64,000 nt of DNA from Galeopsis tetrahit (taxonomy: Eukaryota > Streptophyta > Magnoliopsida > Lamiales > Lamiaceae): positions 60,694,063-60,758,062 of the forward strand of contig OY776120.1 in the NCBI GenBank assembly GCA_963675135.1, given 5' to 3'. The notes below the pieces were generated by a model. It was given only the letters and a program-made list of their open reading frames with translations. It was not told the DNA's origin and ran no database searches. Shown here in pieces: positions 32,853 to 42,718 of the stretch. Each line of letters starts with the position of its first letter. Position 1 is the stretch's first letter. The translations under genes were made by a program, and so were the position numbers.

Positions 32853-33882
32853 TAGAGCCGGCAATTTGGGCCCGACCCGGCCAACCCGTAGCCTAGTATG
32901 GGCTGGGCTCTAAAATTATAGGCCCATAAAAAACTGGGCCTATTTGGCCCGACCCGATAGGCCCGATGGGCCTAATGGGCTAGGCTGATTTTGGCCCGAC
33001 AGCCCATGGGCAGCCCATTTGGCCCGATCAATTTTTTTTAAGATAAATAAACAATTAAAATTATTACAATACTACATATACTTAAATATTAGTATTATGT
33101 TTTTAATTTTATTTTGATTTTAAAATTTGAACTTATGAATTATTTATAATTCTATTTGAACTTGATAGATAGTGTAATGTTATACTCCGTACTAGTTATG
33201 TCCGTTTATAAATTATATATAATTAATATATTAGTAATGTATATTTTTAATTATAATTATTTGTATAAATAAAATATATATATGAGAATGTGACCATTAC
33301 CTAATAAGTTTATACTCCCTCCGTCCCAACTTAACTTTCACACTTACTGTTCACCCCCTTTTTAAAAAATATTATAATAAATAGAATTTTGAGATATAAT
33401 TTTATAAAAAAATAAATAAGTGATTTGACTTGTGTGTATGTATGTACCATAAAAATAATAACATTAAATATAATATTTTAGATATTGTATGGGTAGAGTT
33501 TCTAAAGGACCGAAAAAGTAGGTATAAAAGTTAAGGCGGGACGGAGGGAGTATATATACAGAGTATACTTTTTGCTAGAAATATTTTTTTTATCTCATGG
33601 GGTGGGACTTGTAATGTACATTAATGCAATAATGGTTATGGTCGTTTATAAATTATGTGTAGTTACTAGTTAATATATAATTTTTGCAAGAAATATTTTT
33701 TTTAAAAAAAATTATGTAATGGGCTGGGCTGGCCCGCTAGCCCAGTAGCCCAGATGGGCTAGGCTGGGCTCCAATTTTATAGGCCCGACCAGTTCATGGG
33801 CCGGCCCGGCCTAGCCCACGAACATCACTTGGCCCGATGGGCTGGGTTGGGCTGGGCCGGGCGGCCCGATTTGCCAGCTCTA
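32853..33882. mobile_element. hAT-type non-autonomous element, TSD CTTGGATC
   Basis: This 1030-bp element has inverted termini TAGAGCCGGCAATTTGGG and CCGATTTGCCAGCTCTA. It is flanked by CTTGGATC at 32845-32852 and 33883-33890. The 8-bp duplication and TAGAG ends fit hAT. About 170 bp at each end is GC-rich and built from repeated GGCCCGA and GGGCTGGGCT words, a subterminal repeat array; the middle is AT-rich with no transposase. A Stowaway MITE sits inside it. Confidence 0.93.
33315..33550. mobile_element. Stowaway MITE, TSD TA
   Basis: This 236-bp element begins CTCCCTCCGTCCCAACTTAA and ends TTAAGGCGGGACGGAGGGAG. It is flanked by TA at 33313-33314 and 33551-33552. It is nested in the hAT-type element, which is nested in LINE ORF1. 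Confidence 0.93.
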
Positions 33883-34281
33883 CTTGGATCCCTCTTTTTC
33901 AGAACTTTAAGAGGACGGTTCGCGGGCTCATTCTGAGAGCACAAGGGTTAGCATGGATATATCTACAACAACGTTTAACGAGGGTCAGCCTACTCGACTT
34001 AAATCGGTGATCTGTGTTACGCCATCCCATGAGGACATTGATGAACTTGATAGGGCCTTTCAGCAGGCAACAACGAAATGTGATTCTAGACTACCTTTAG
34101 ACTTTACGCCGAATAAGGTCGTCTCTCCCTCTTTAGTCTTTGTGGCGAATTCCTCATCGCCTAGGTACAAGCACATGGTTGCTGCAGCTTTGGGACGTTG
34201 GGGAGATATAGATACAGATGTGGAGGACTTGGAGTTTGATCAAGAACCGCCTGGGCACGGTGGTTATGCTAGCGATGCTCA

Positions 34282-34731
34282 ATGATAGTATTTCTTTGGA
34301 ACATACAAGGGACTGCTTTGAATGTGCTGACTCAGGCCTGAAATTCAGCTTCTGGGCATGTAGTTAATGCTCAAATTATAAGTGTTAATCTTTCTGGGCA
34401 TGTATCTATGCAATCATCAATGTGTTATGTTTGCATTTGTTGGTGGATTAAATAATTAAGGGGAGGAAAATAGGTCAAGATTTGGATGAAGCCGGAGGCA
34501 GTTCTACATCATTTGTTTAGTGATATACATTCCGAGATTTACATATTTACATAATTTTAGAGGGGTCCAATCTTTTCCTTGGCTAAGGTTTCTTTAACTA
34601 AGGTACAATGGGGCCCCGGTCTCTTGAACGAGTTGTGTTCAAATTACTCTAGGTTTTTTTTCTCCATTTTTATATAAGATATGATATTATATAAAATAAT
34701 TTTTTGTTTATTTGTATAAAAAAAAATCAAC
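34282..34731 (+). pseudogene. LINE ORF2 start remnant and 3' untranslated region
   Basis: ORF2 would start at 34282, its ATG overlapping the ORF1 stop in ATGA. Twenty codons (MIVFLWNIQGTALNV...) resemble the start of the endonuclease domain, then a stop follows at 34339. Nearly all of ORF2 is deleted. The 3' region contains CCTTGGCTAAGG and GGGGCCCCGGTCTCTTGAACG, closely matching the LINE tail at 49340-49420. A short A-run at about 34721-34729 may be the poly(A) end. Confidence 0.65.
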
Positions 34732-37000
34732 TTGAAACAACAATGTGATTTCATAATTAACTTGTTCATAAATTTATTCCCAAATTGATGCACACAATGA
34801 GCTATGAAATGTACAAATTTGAATAAAATTAAACATAATCCGTGGAGACATTTGTTTTCCTCGCCATAATCCTTCGTTTTTCTCTTGGACAATTAAATTA
34901 TGTGAAACTTATCATACTCTTGAATCCTTCACCACAACACCAGAGGCTCCGACAACCTTCTCAACCTTCCTTTCAAGATCAATCATACCTCTCAATAGTG
35001 GTTTGCACCCTAATAAAAAGGAGTGCGGAAAATAAAAAATGAAGACTTGACATATTTCTAAAGACTGTGGTATTGTCATTATATAGCAATTGGATCAACA
35101 AAATTCAACTTGTGTAATTTAAATTGAAGAAAATACATGAATTTAAAACCAGTTGCACATATACAACATTTTTTATACTAAACAATATGTCAAATCTAAT
35201 TGTGCCAAGAAATGATAGAACAAACAAATTTACGCAAGAAAATATGTTAGCAACAAATATCACGAATTTAGGTTTGGTAGATAGATATTAGTGAAACTTG
35301 GAATGTTGCTCTAAAATTTTGTTGAACGAAGCTAATCATGCAAGTTTTGATGCACACTTTCTTCAATTTGGATGAGTTTGATAATCTCCGCATGGTTTTT
35401 AGGTCAATCATACAACTATCTCTGTTACAAAACTTACTTTTGTTCTACAACAGGCTTTGTGCCAAACAAAAATAAAATTCCAAGAAACAAAATTTTCTAG
35501 AAATCATATACAGTAATAGATCGATAAAAGTCAATTAATCACCATTAGCTACAAATATTGCAAACTATCATCACCAACGCGTTTACCTTGAGATTCACTT
35601 AAATACAAGTTCCTTATTATTATTATTATTTAATATTCATCAATACTTAATTAAGAACTCATTTGGTCAAAGAAGAAAGCCCAAAAATAAAATAAATATC
35701 CAATTTTCAAATATCACGATGTTCTTTTTGGAAATCAGGTCACAACAGACCAAAATCATACCAACAATATATCATAGAAATGGAAATAGCATTCCAACAT
35801 CAACAAAGATTCTTCCCTGAGAAGCCTTGGTCTGAATATAAGAAAATAAAAGGATGAAAAAGAGACAGTGTCACACAACCACACATGAATCATTAACAAT
35901 TCTTCTAAGGCCATGATTATTTTAGAAAAATGATATAGATTAAGTTTAAGAGTAAACATTCTATATAACTTCTAGAATAATTAATTGCCACATGATTTGA
36001 AATTGCACGATCACTTGAAGAAAGAAAAAAAAAACATCCATTCATATTTCATATGAAACCAACACATGTGCTTCTATTTATTTATATATTTAATAACTAA
36101 ATTTTCTGCACAATCTACAATAACAATTTACAATGATGTTGAGACTTCAGGTGTAGAAGAGGAGTAAACTAACTCATGATCTCTCAGTGGATCCTGCTTC
36201 AAAATATCACTCGATTGGGCTTAAATTACATTCGGATGATAATGACAACAATAAGAAGAATACTATTTTTTACTTGTAGTGCAAGCATATGAATAATAAA
36301 TCACAAATTTCAGACTTTAACAATCGATTTTAAAAAATTCAATTACACTCAAACAATCAAATGTAATCATAATCTGTCGTGCTTCACCAGGTATTTGATT
36401 AAAAAGGCAAGGTATCTATTTGAACATTGGTATTTGCCTACTCCAAGCACAAAAGTTTGTCAATTGAAACTGTGTACCAACTAAATGTGTGTAGGAAAAA
36501 AGAGTTGAAACAAAAATTAAAGGATGAACAGGATGGAAAAATCAATTGCATACCTGTATTGAACATTTAATGTAAATTGAAATGAAACAACCCTAAGATA
36601 TATAAATTAAAACAAAATTCAGCTGATGGAAACGATGAAAATTTCAATTTCATACTTGTATCGAACGGCAGCAGCGATGGTATCAATCAGGCCTACGAAA
36701 AGGGAAGATGAAGATCATTTAATACATGTAAAGAGTAATGAAGATCTGGAGAAAAAAAACGTTGAAAGAAGAAATAAATTACATTAGATTTGTGAGAGTG
36801 GGAGTGTGAAGAGACGAAAAAGATGAATGACCGATTGTTTCAGAACTGAAACTGTATTTCACACAATGGGAGAGGGTGGGGAGAAGGTGAACAATTGCTC
36901 TTCTTAACCATTACCAAGGAATTGATGGAAGAATTTAATTGATTCAAAGACTCTCTATTTCTCCCTATTAATTATCGCTCATAACAAACGACATAAAGGC
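34732..37000. other. Long stretch without a convincing gene
   Basis: About 2.3 kb of AT-rich DNA. The minus strand has hints of an old multi-exon transcript: a pyrimidine-rich leader at about 36960-36780, a short GC-richer segment at 36654-36693 preceded by TTTTCGTAG, and a possible last exon at 34912-35010. I cannot connect these into one gene, and no element boundaries were found. Confidence 0.35.
34912..35010 (-). pseudogene. Possible terminal exon of an unknown gene
   Basis: On the minus strand an acceptor-like TTATTAG is followed by 32 codons and a TGA. The peptide includes DLERKVEKVVGASG and KDSRV, with balanced amino-acid use unlike the surrounding AT-rich frames. It has no recognisable family, and a chance ORF is quite possible. 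Confidence 0.2.
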
Positions 37001-37284
37001 ATAAAGAATATCCTGACAGGTGGCAAGATTATAGAAGGTCTAAATTGACAGGTGTCGAAATCAGGAGAGACACGTCCTCCTTTAATATATATATATATAA
37101 TATAAGGGCATAAAGAATATATTGACACGTGGCAAGATTTTAGAAGGCCTAAATTGACACATGTCGAAACTAGGAGAGACACATCCTCCTTTATATAAGA
37201 ATATATTGACACGTGGCAAGATTATAGAACGCCTAAATTAACACGTGTCGAAACCAGGAGAGACACATCCTCTTGTTATATAAT
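37001..37284. repeat. Three tandem units of 85-109 bp, each with G-box-like words
   Basis: Units start at about 37001, 37110 and 37195 with ATAARGAATAT. They share TTGACACGTGGCAAGATT, AGAAGG.CTAAATTGACA, a GTGTCGAAA word, CAGGAGAGACAC and TCCTCCTTTA. Two of the three carry ACACGTGGC, and the third has ACACGTGTC. The units are diverged by several bases each. The block stands directly before an Athila-type 3' tail, so it may be the variable repeat region of such an element. Confidence 0.8.
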
Positions 37285-38405
37285 AAGATTTTGCCTCTTG
37301 ATCACTTTGATCCAAAGAAAGAACTTGAGAAGAGCTTGGGTATCCTTGAGCAAACATGAGAGAATTGAAAAGAAATGATGATGAAAATGTGCAAGAAAGT
37401 GACAAGTGGTGGGCATACTATCCATGAGAGCGTCCTTGGTTTTGAGGCTAAAAGATTGAAATACAATGACAAGGAGGACCAATATCCATGGCCATTTCGA
37501 TGAGAGGTTTGAACTCGAGAGAGCTACGTCCGGCATAGGACGTTAAACCTAGCGCTTGATGGGAGGTAACCCATTCTTTAATTGCTTTCTTTGCATTTCT
37601 TTTATTTTATTTAGTTTTTGTGCTTTGATCCTTTTGTTGAGTTTTGTTTTGTAGGATGAGTGGTGTATTGGTGTTAAAGGATAAAAGTTGGAGTGCTTTG
37701 GTACTAAAAAGTTTAAGGGACAAACAGTTGTGGTGGCTTGCATTCTTGGTGAGCTCACTTTGTGGATATTTTTCTAGGTAACACACTTAACCCTAAACTT
37801 TGCATTCAACTAGATAGTTTCATTTAAGTATGGAGTGGGGGGGTTCATGTGTTTACCTTCATCTATATTGCATCGTTGTTCCTCATTGTTCATGATTTTG
37901 GTGTTTGAGACACTCTTATGGATTGTTGGTGTCTAAGGCTTAATTAGTGGTGATTGTTGATTTTTTGAAGTTTGGTTGAGATTGTTGGTATGGATTGCTA
38001 CTTGCTTGTTCACTTAATTATGTGAATTTTTTTATTGGTTTGGTACTTTTATTCATGATTGGACAAGCTTGTGAGCTTTAGAGACTTTAGACGTTCCTAT
38101 ATTATGGTATATTTCCTTCATTTGAGTATCATTCATACTTGTGTGCTCTAAAACTTGTCAATTGTCTTGTTTGAGGCTATTTAATATGTGTGAAATTTTT
38201 GAAAGTGATATAAGACCATCTTTGTTTTGAATAGTCACTTGGCCAAATTTTCCATACCAAATGAAATTTTTCCGTAGTCAACTACTTTGAGCAATAGACT
38301 TATATTCTCTGACAACCTACAAATTTAGCCCATTTGTCCATCTTTTGTGAGCCTAAATTTCCCTATGAACTAGTGGAGCTTGAATGTTGACAAATGTGGT
38401 TGATT
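37285..38405 (+). mobile_element. 3' tail of an Athila/Tat-like element, decayed
   Basis: The text GGACGTTAAACCTAGCGCTT followed by GATGGGAGGTAACCCA (37537-37574) is a form of the word found after pol in Athila-type elements (usually GACGTTAAAC..AGCGC..TGGGAGGCAACCC). The following 800 bp is T-rich untranslated sequence. No intact ORF, polypurine tract or LTR is seen. It ends where a minus-strand chromovirus LTR begins. Confidence 0.55.
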
Positions 38406-38644
38406 TGATGACGTAGCGGAAACTAATAAGAACAAGAACACACAAAAGGATATGCTCAAGAACTCTCGAGAGAATATCTTTTATGAACTAACTTTTATTC
38501 ATCAAATCAATCCACCAAACAATCTGCTACAAATCACACATATATACACAAACGGCTATTAACAACTAACAAACTAATAACCGCAAAGACTACCAAACAA
38601 AACTAACAACTAACTCTTGCAATAACTATTCCACACAACCAACA
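38406..38644 (-). mobile_element. Short 3' LTR of a Ty3/gypsy chromovirus
   Basis: On the minus strand this runs from TGTTGGTTGTGTGGAATAG (38644) to TTTCCGCTACGTCATCA (38406), 239 bp. The end matches the plus-strand LTR end GGTTCCGCTGCATCA at 61556, and the two share TTAGTTxGTTAGTTG-type text, so both belong to one short-LTR family. It stands just downstream of the pol remnant in the correct order. Confidence 0.7.
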
Positions 38645-40322
38645 TAGTTTAATCTCTATCATCCTCTCCGGGTGGGAAACGATTCGCCCTTAAATCGGAT
38701 GCAACTTGATCTCCATTATAATCAGGACCCGCTTATGGCACAAGATGCTTAACATTGAAAACATTCGAACAACGCAAATGAGGCGGAAGCCGTGGACGAT
38801 AAGCTTTCGGATTAATACACTCTAAAATCTCCAACGGTCCAACCTTTCGAGCCGTCAACTTATTGTACTCATGGGCTGGCACACGATCCTTCGTAATTAC
38901 AACCCAAACTAATTCACCAACCTCAAACAACACATGTCATCGCCGCACATCAGGGGCAGCCTTATATCTGGTCGTGGACTCCTCCAAATTGGTATGAACA
39001 GTGGCATGTACTTGATGCAATGACTCCACAAATTCTTGGGCGGAACCATGCACTCGCGAACGTGACAGTATGACTAATAGATCCAAGGGACCTTGCGGAA
39101 CTGCTGTATATACCACCTGAAACGGCACAAAACCCGTGCTTTGATTTTGTGCGGCATTGTGCGCAAACTCCGCATGAGGTAGTTTCATGTCCCACGATCT
39201 CAAGTTATCACCAACAAGGCAACAGGTTACTTAACGAGCGATTCACCACCTTTGTTTGGCCATCGGTTTGTGGATGATATGCGCTGCTGAAATTATGTTC
39301 GATGTCCACAAATCGCTATAAGCTTCTCCAAAAATGGCTCAGGAATCGGGTATCACGGCCCGACACGATGGACTGAGGGAGTCCATGTAACATGTAGATG
39401 TCACGAAAAAATAAATGAGAAACTTTAAGGGCATCAACTGTTTTTTTTACAAGGAATAAAATGTGCCATTTTAGAAAAACGGTCGATGACTACAAAAATG
39501 GAATCATAGACGCGTTGGGTTTGCGACAATCCCAACACAAAATCCATGCTTATATCAGCCTACAGATGAGACGGAATGAGCAACGGTGTGTACAATTCGG
39601 CATTAGATGTCGTCCCTTTAGCCGTTTGGCAAACCTGGTAGTGGGCAACCAACCTCGTCACATCTCGATGAATTGTCAGCCAGTAATACGATCGAGTAAT
39701 CAATTCCAATGTTCGATCATGACCGACGTGGCTTGTATTATGCAATTCACGTAGAATCAATAGCCGAAGGCTGACGTCCGGCATGCACAAACTGTCCTTG
39801 TAAAAACCCATCTGTAATGTTATAATGGTCTACCTAGCCTTGCGCAAGAGCTTGCAGAATTGGGCCAAAGGTGATGCCCAACATATACTGATCACGCAAA
39901 AAGTCAAACCCCAAAATATGAGGACGCAATTCGCAAAGCAAGGTGGCTCTACGGCTCAAGGCATCGGCCACCCTATTCAACACCCCCGATTGGTGTTTGA
40001 TCATAAAAGTAAATTATTGTAAATACGCAGACCAACCGGCATGTTTCGCCGAAATCGCATCTTAACTTTGGAGATGCTTAAGGGCTTCATGGTCCGTAAA
40101 CAAAATAAATTCCCTTTAAAATAGGTAGTAACGCCAATGGCGGACCGCTCGTACCACGACATAGAACTCTACATCATATGTGTTACCTCGATCGAGGGTC
40201 GCTCAATTTCTCGCTAAAATATGCAATTGGACAGGACGACTAGTTGGGATATTCATCCACCCCTGATTTGATTGAAATGTATAAGTTTAGTTTCGATGGC
40301 CAAAACCAGACCAGTACACCAA
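38645..40322 (-). pseudogene. Chromovirus pol remnant: RNase H and integrase
   Basis: Reading the minus strand from 40322, a decayed RNase H appears first (EFILFTDHEALKHLQ, then FTFMIKHQSG and NRVADALSRRATLL). The integrase zinc region follows (SHVGHDRTLELI..YYWLTIHRDV, with the first Cys of the pair lost) and then the core (ISMDFVLGLSQTQ, VVIDRFSKMAHFIPC). The C-terminal region shows GFVPFQVVY and a VGELVWVVITKDRVPA...NVFNVKHLVP tail, ending at 38733. Frames switch repeatedly and stops are frequent. RT and everything upstream is missing because a copia LTR begins at 40324. Confidence 0.8.
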
Positions 40323-40323
40323 G

Positions 40324-41427
40324 TGTTAGAGTAATAATTTATAATCTAGTGATAGGTTACCTAAGCTATTTTATAAAGCTTAGAAGTATAGAATAAAAGG
40401 CTATGTCTTAGTTTGTGGGATCAGTTGTATGTATATCAGTTGATACCACATCTGGTTAAACGCGCGCTTACTCAAGACTTAAAGAGTAGAAGACTAAAGA
40501 CTAGAAGACCATTTGAAGTTCATTAGTGAAATCAGTCTGAAAGGTTCTTGTATACCTTATCAGTTGATAGAAGCTGCATGATGATCTGCAACAATAGAAG
40601 ATGACTAGCATATATGAGCTTCACTATATCTTATCTAAGGAAGCCTTAAAGAGCATTAAAGAGAACTGTTGATCTGTTGGACAGATAACAGAAAGCATTT
40701 ATGAAGATGTATTAAAGACAAATGATAATAGAAGACAAAGAAAATGTCGGATATCATCTAGTAGACTCAAATACAAGACAAGACTACAAGTCTAACAACT
40801 CGGTTGATGTGGACCAATGAGAAGATGACAACACAGCTATGGAGTTGACTTGGACTAGGATTTCAGAGATCTTTGTAGAGTCGTACAATGCATTAAATGG
40901 ACATTTAATGCACATTCCCTTTTAAGGAAATGTCGTACCAGAAATCAAGGAATACATCAACTCATGAAGATCTCGACCCAAATATAAAAGATATGCTGCA
41001 ATGGCCAGTTCTCACCAACGACTAGTTCCAAGCTCATTCCCTCTATAAATACAAGATTTTGTTCATTGGAACGATTATGGAAACTCTACGCGAAGAACTC
41101 ACCAGTTGTACTCAAGAACACTTAGAATTTCTGAAAGTCTACAATCGAGTTCCATAGAGCTTAAAAGCATTTTACATCCTTAGCTCTAAGTTTCCGATCC
41201 TAAGCCAACATTAAGATTCTTATCTTTAGAGCTTAGAAAACAATGTGTTTCTTTCACACTAAGTTGGTTATACACATACCTTTACTTTATTTGTAAGAAA
41301 ATCCAACCTGTAAAGAGTACTTGTTCTCTATACAACAAGTAGATCTGTATACACCAATGCGAGTGTATCTTGATCAAAAGCCTTCTCTTGGGAGTCTGGG
41401 GCTATAAAAGTTAGCAAGGAATATAAT
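40324..41427 (+). mobile_element. LTR of another copia element, left part
   Basis: This LTR starts TGTTAGAGTAATAATTTATA at the break of the chromovirus. It has a TATAAATA box at 41044-41051 and a typical copia LTR end region (CCAATGCGAGTGTATCTTGATC). It is interrupted at 41427 by the young composite insertion and resumes at 48424. No ORF. Confidence 0.7.
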
Positions 41428-42653
41428 TGTTGATGTTGTACCTGTAATGCTTATTTTGATCCAACACTCTTGGCAACTCTGTTTGTCGAGTACTGTACAA
41501 AATGTTCCATCACTTTGGTCAACATCATAATTTGTCCTTTCTCCTAACACTAACTCCGATTTTAGATGTTGTTCTTAATGTCCTTGTATGCAGGATTAAA
41601 GACGTGGAAGTTACCAGGTCAAGCGGTTGCATAAATACAAGGAGTGCGAAGTTAAGAACATGCATGGTGGTTCCTACTTTTAAGGAGTTTGTGGAGGAGG
41701 TTATAGATCATGTAAAAACTGATCTATGAAGGTTGCATGCAGTTGAAAATGTGGTCAATTAATAGAGGACTAATGCAACAGTATGATAGATTGTTGTAGA
41801 CCCAATCAACATATGTATCATACTTATTTCGTCTAGGAGATTATATGTATAGACCTAAAAGGGAGGTAGTTTCATATAGTCAATTAGATTTTTCAAGTCT
41901 TTCTAAAAGGTTGTTGCTGATGTTGTACCCGTGATGTGCAGACTGTTCCATCACTTTGGTCAACATCGTAATTCGCCTAACTCCGAATTTTCTATGTTGT
42001 TTGTAATGTTCCTTTGTTGCAGTTAGAAGATGTGGACGTGTCCAGGTCATGGAGATTGCATAAGGAGTGAGAGAATTGCAAGCACAAATGGAAGTTTAGT
42101 CTAAATTGGAAGTTACCTTATTTTAAGGAGTTAAGGGGAAGTTACATAGATCATGTGATCTATGGGAGTTGAAGGCTGACGAAATGTATCTATAAATAGA
42201 GGTTGTCTTCAACGTTTTAATGCAGAGAAGAAAGAAGACACAATCCATTACAAGACTATCGAAAGCGTGGCGCTTCTAGTTTAGAAAAATTTGTGTTTCT
42301 TCTCTCCTTTCGTGTGGTAGGATAATTGTAATCTCTATCAATTAGACTAACACATTTGTTTGAATCTAGAAGTGTTTATGTTAGACCAAGATTGAGAGGC
42401 AGTCTCATAAACTTTGTTTTAGATTCTTTGGGATGTCAACACCTTGTAAAATTGGAATTGTCGTACCTCGAAGAGGTTTTTGGCTTCGTTTTACTAATTA
42501 TATTTTAGTGAAACAGTATAGACTTATTTATAGTCTATACAAATTTTGAATATTCTTTTATTTCGTGCATTTTAATTTCCGCTGCCAAATGTTGTTAGGA
42601 CAGTGCCAACACGACTGACAACACCTCTGATTTCGCACGCACACACACTTTCA
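41428..42653 (+). mobile_element. 5' LTR of the young copia element
   Basis: It starts TGTTGATGTTGTACCTG and ends CGCACACACACTTTCA, followed by a primer site. A TATAAATA box is at 42191-42198. The word GTTCCATCACTTTGGTCAACAT occurs twice within the LTR (about 41502 and 41947), each followed by similar text, so the LTR contains an internal duplication of its own. Confidence 0.92.
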
Positions 42654-42655
42654 GT

Positions 42656-42667
42656 TGGTATCAGAGC
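42656..42667 (+). other. Primer binding site (tRNA-Met) of the young copia element
   Basis: TGGTATCAGAGC begins two bases after the LTR end. A second copy lies in the duplicated internal fragment at 48021-48032. Confidence 0.92.
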
Positions 42668-42718
42668 CAACTACTTGATACACTAAGTAGAGATCTTGCT
42701 TAGACTGTGTATATTGAA

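Larger units (their letters stand above)
31814..34285 (+). pseudogene. LINE (plant L1-like) ORF1, split by a hAT-type element
   Basis: The ATG at 31814 opens an ORF1-type nucleic-acid-binding protein: a DUF4283-like N-terminal domain (residues about 60-250) and a CCHC zinc knuckle at residues 273-286 (CLHCSMVGHSWEDC, all four ligands present). The open part ends at a TAG (32792-32794). Further in-frame sequence continues to the insertion at 32853. The frame resumes after the insertion, passes a TAA near 33911 and runs as 33953-34285. So ORF1 carries two nonsense codons besides the transposon. In L1-type elements this protein coats the element RNA. Alternative: a domesticated zinc-knuckle gene, less likely given the LINE 3' end that follows. 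Confidence 0.75.

Noticed and set aside
37001..37284. CRISPR-like array of repeats
   Set aside because: Only three diverged units with no spacer pattern, in plant nuclear DNA.
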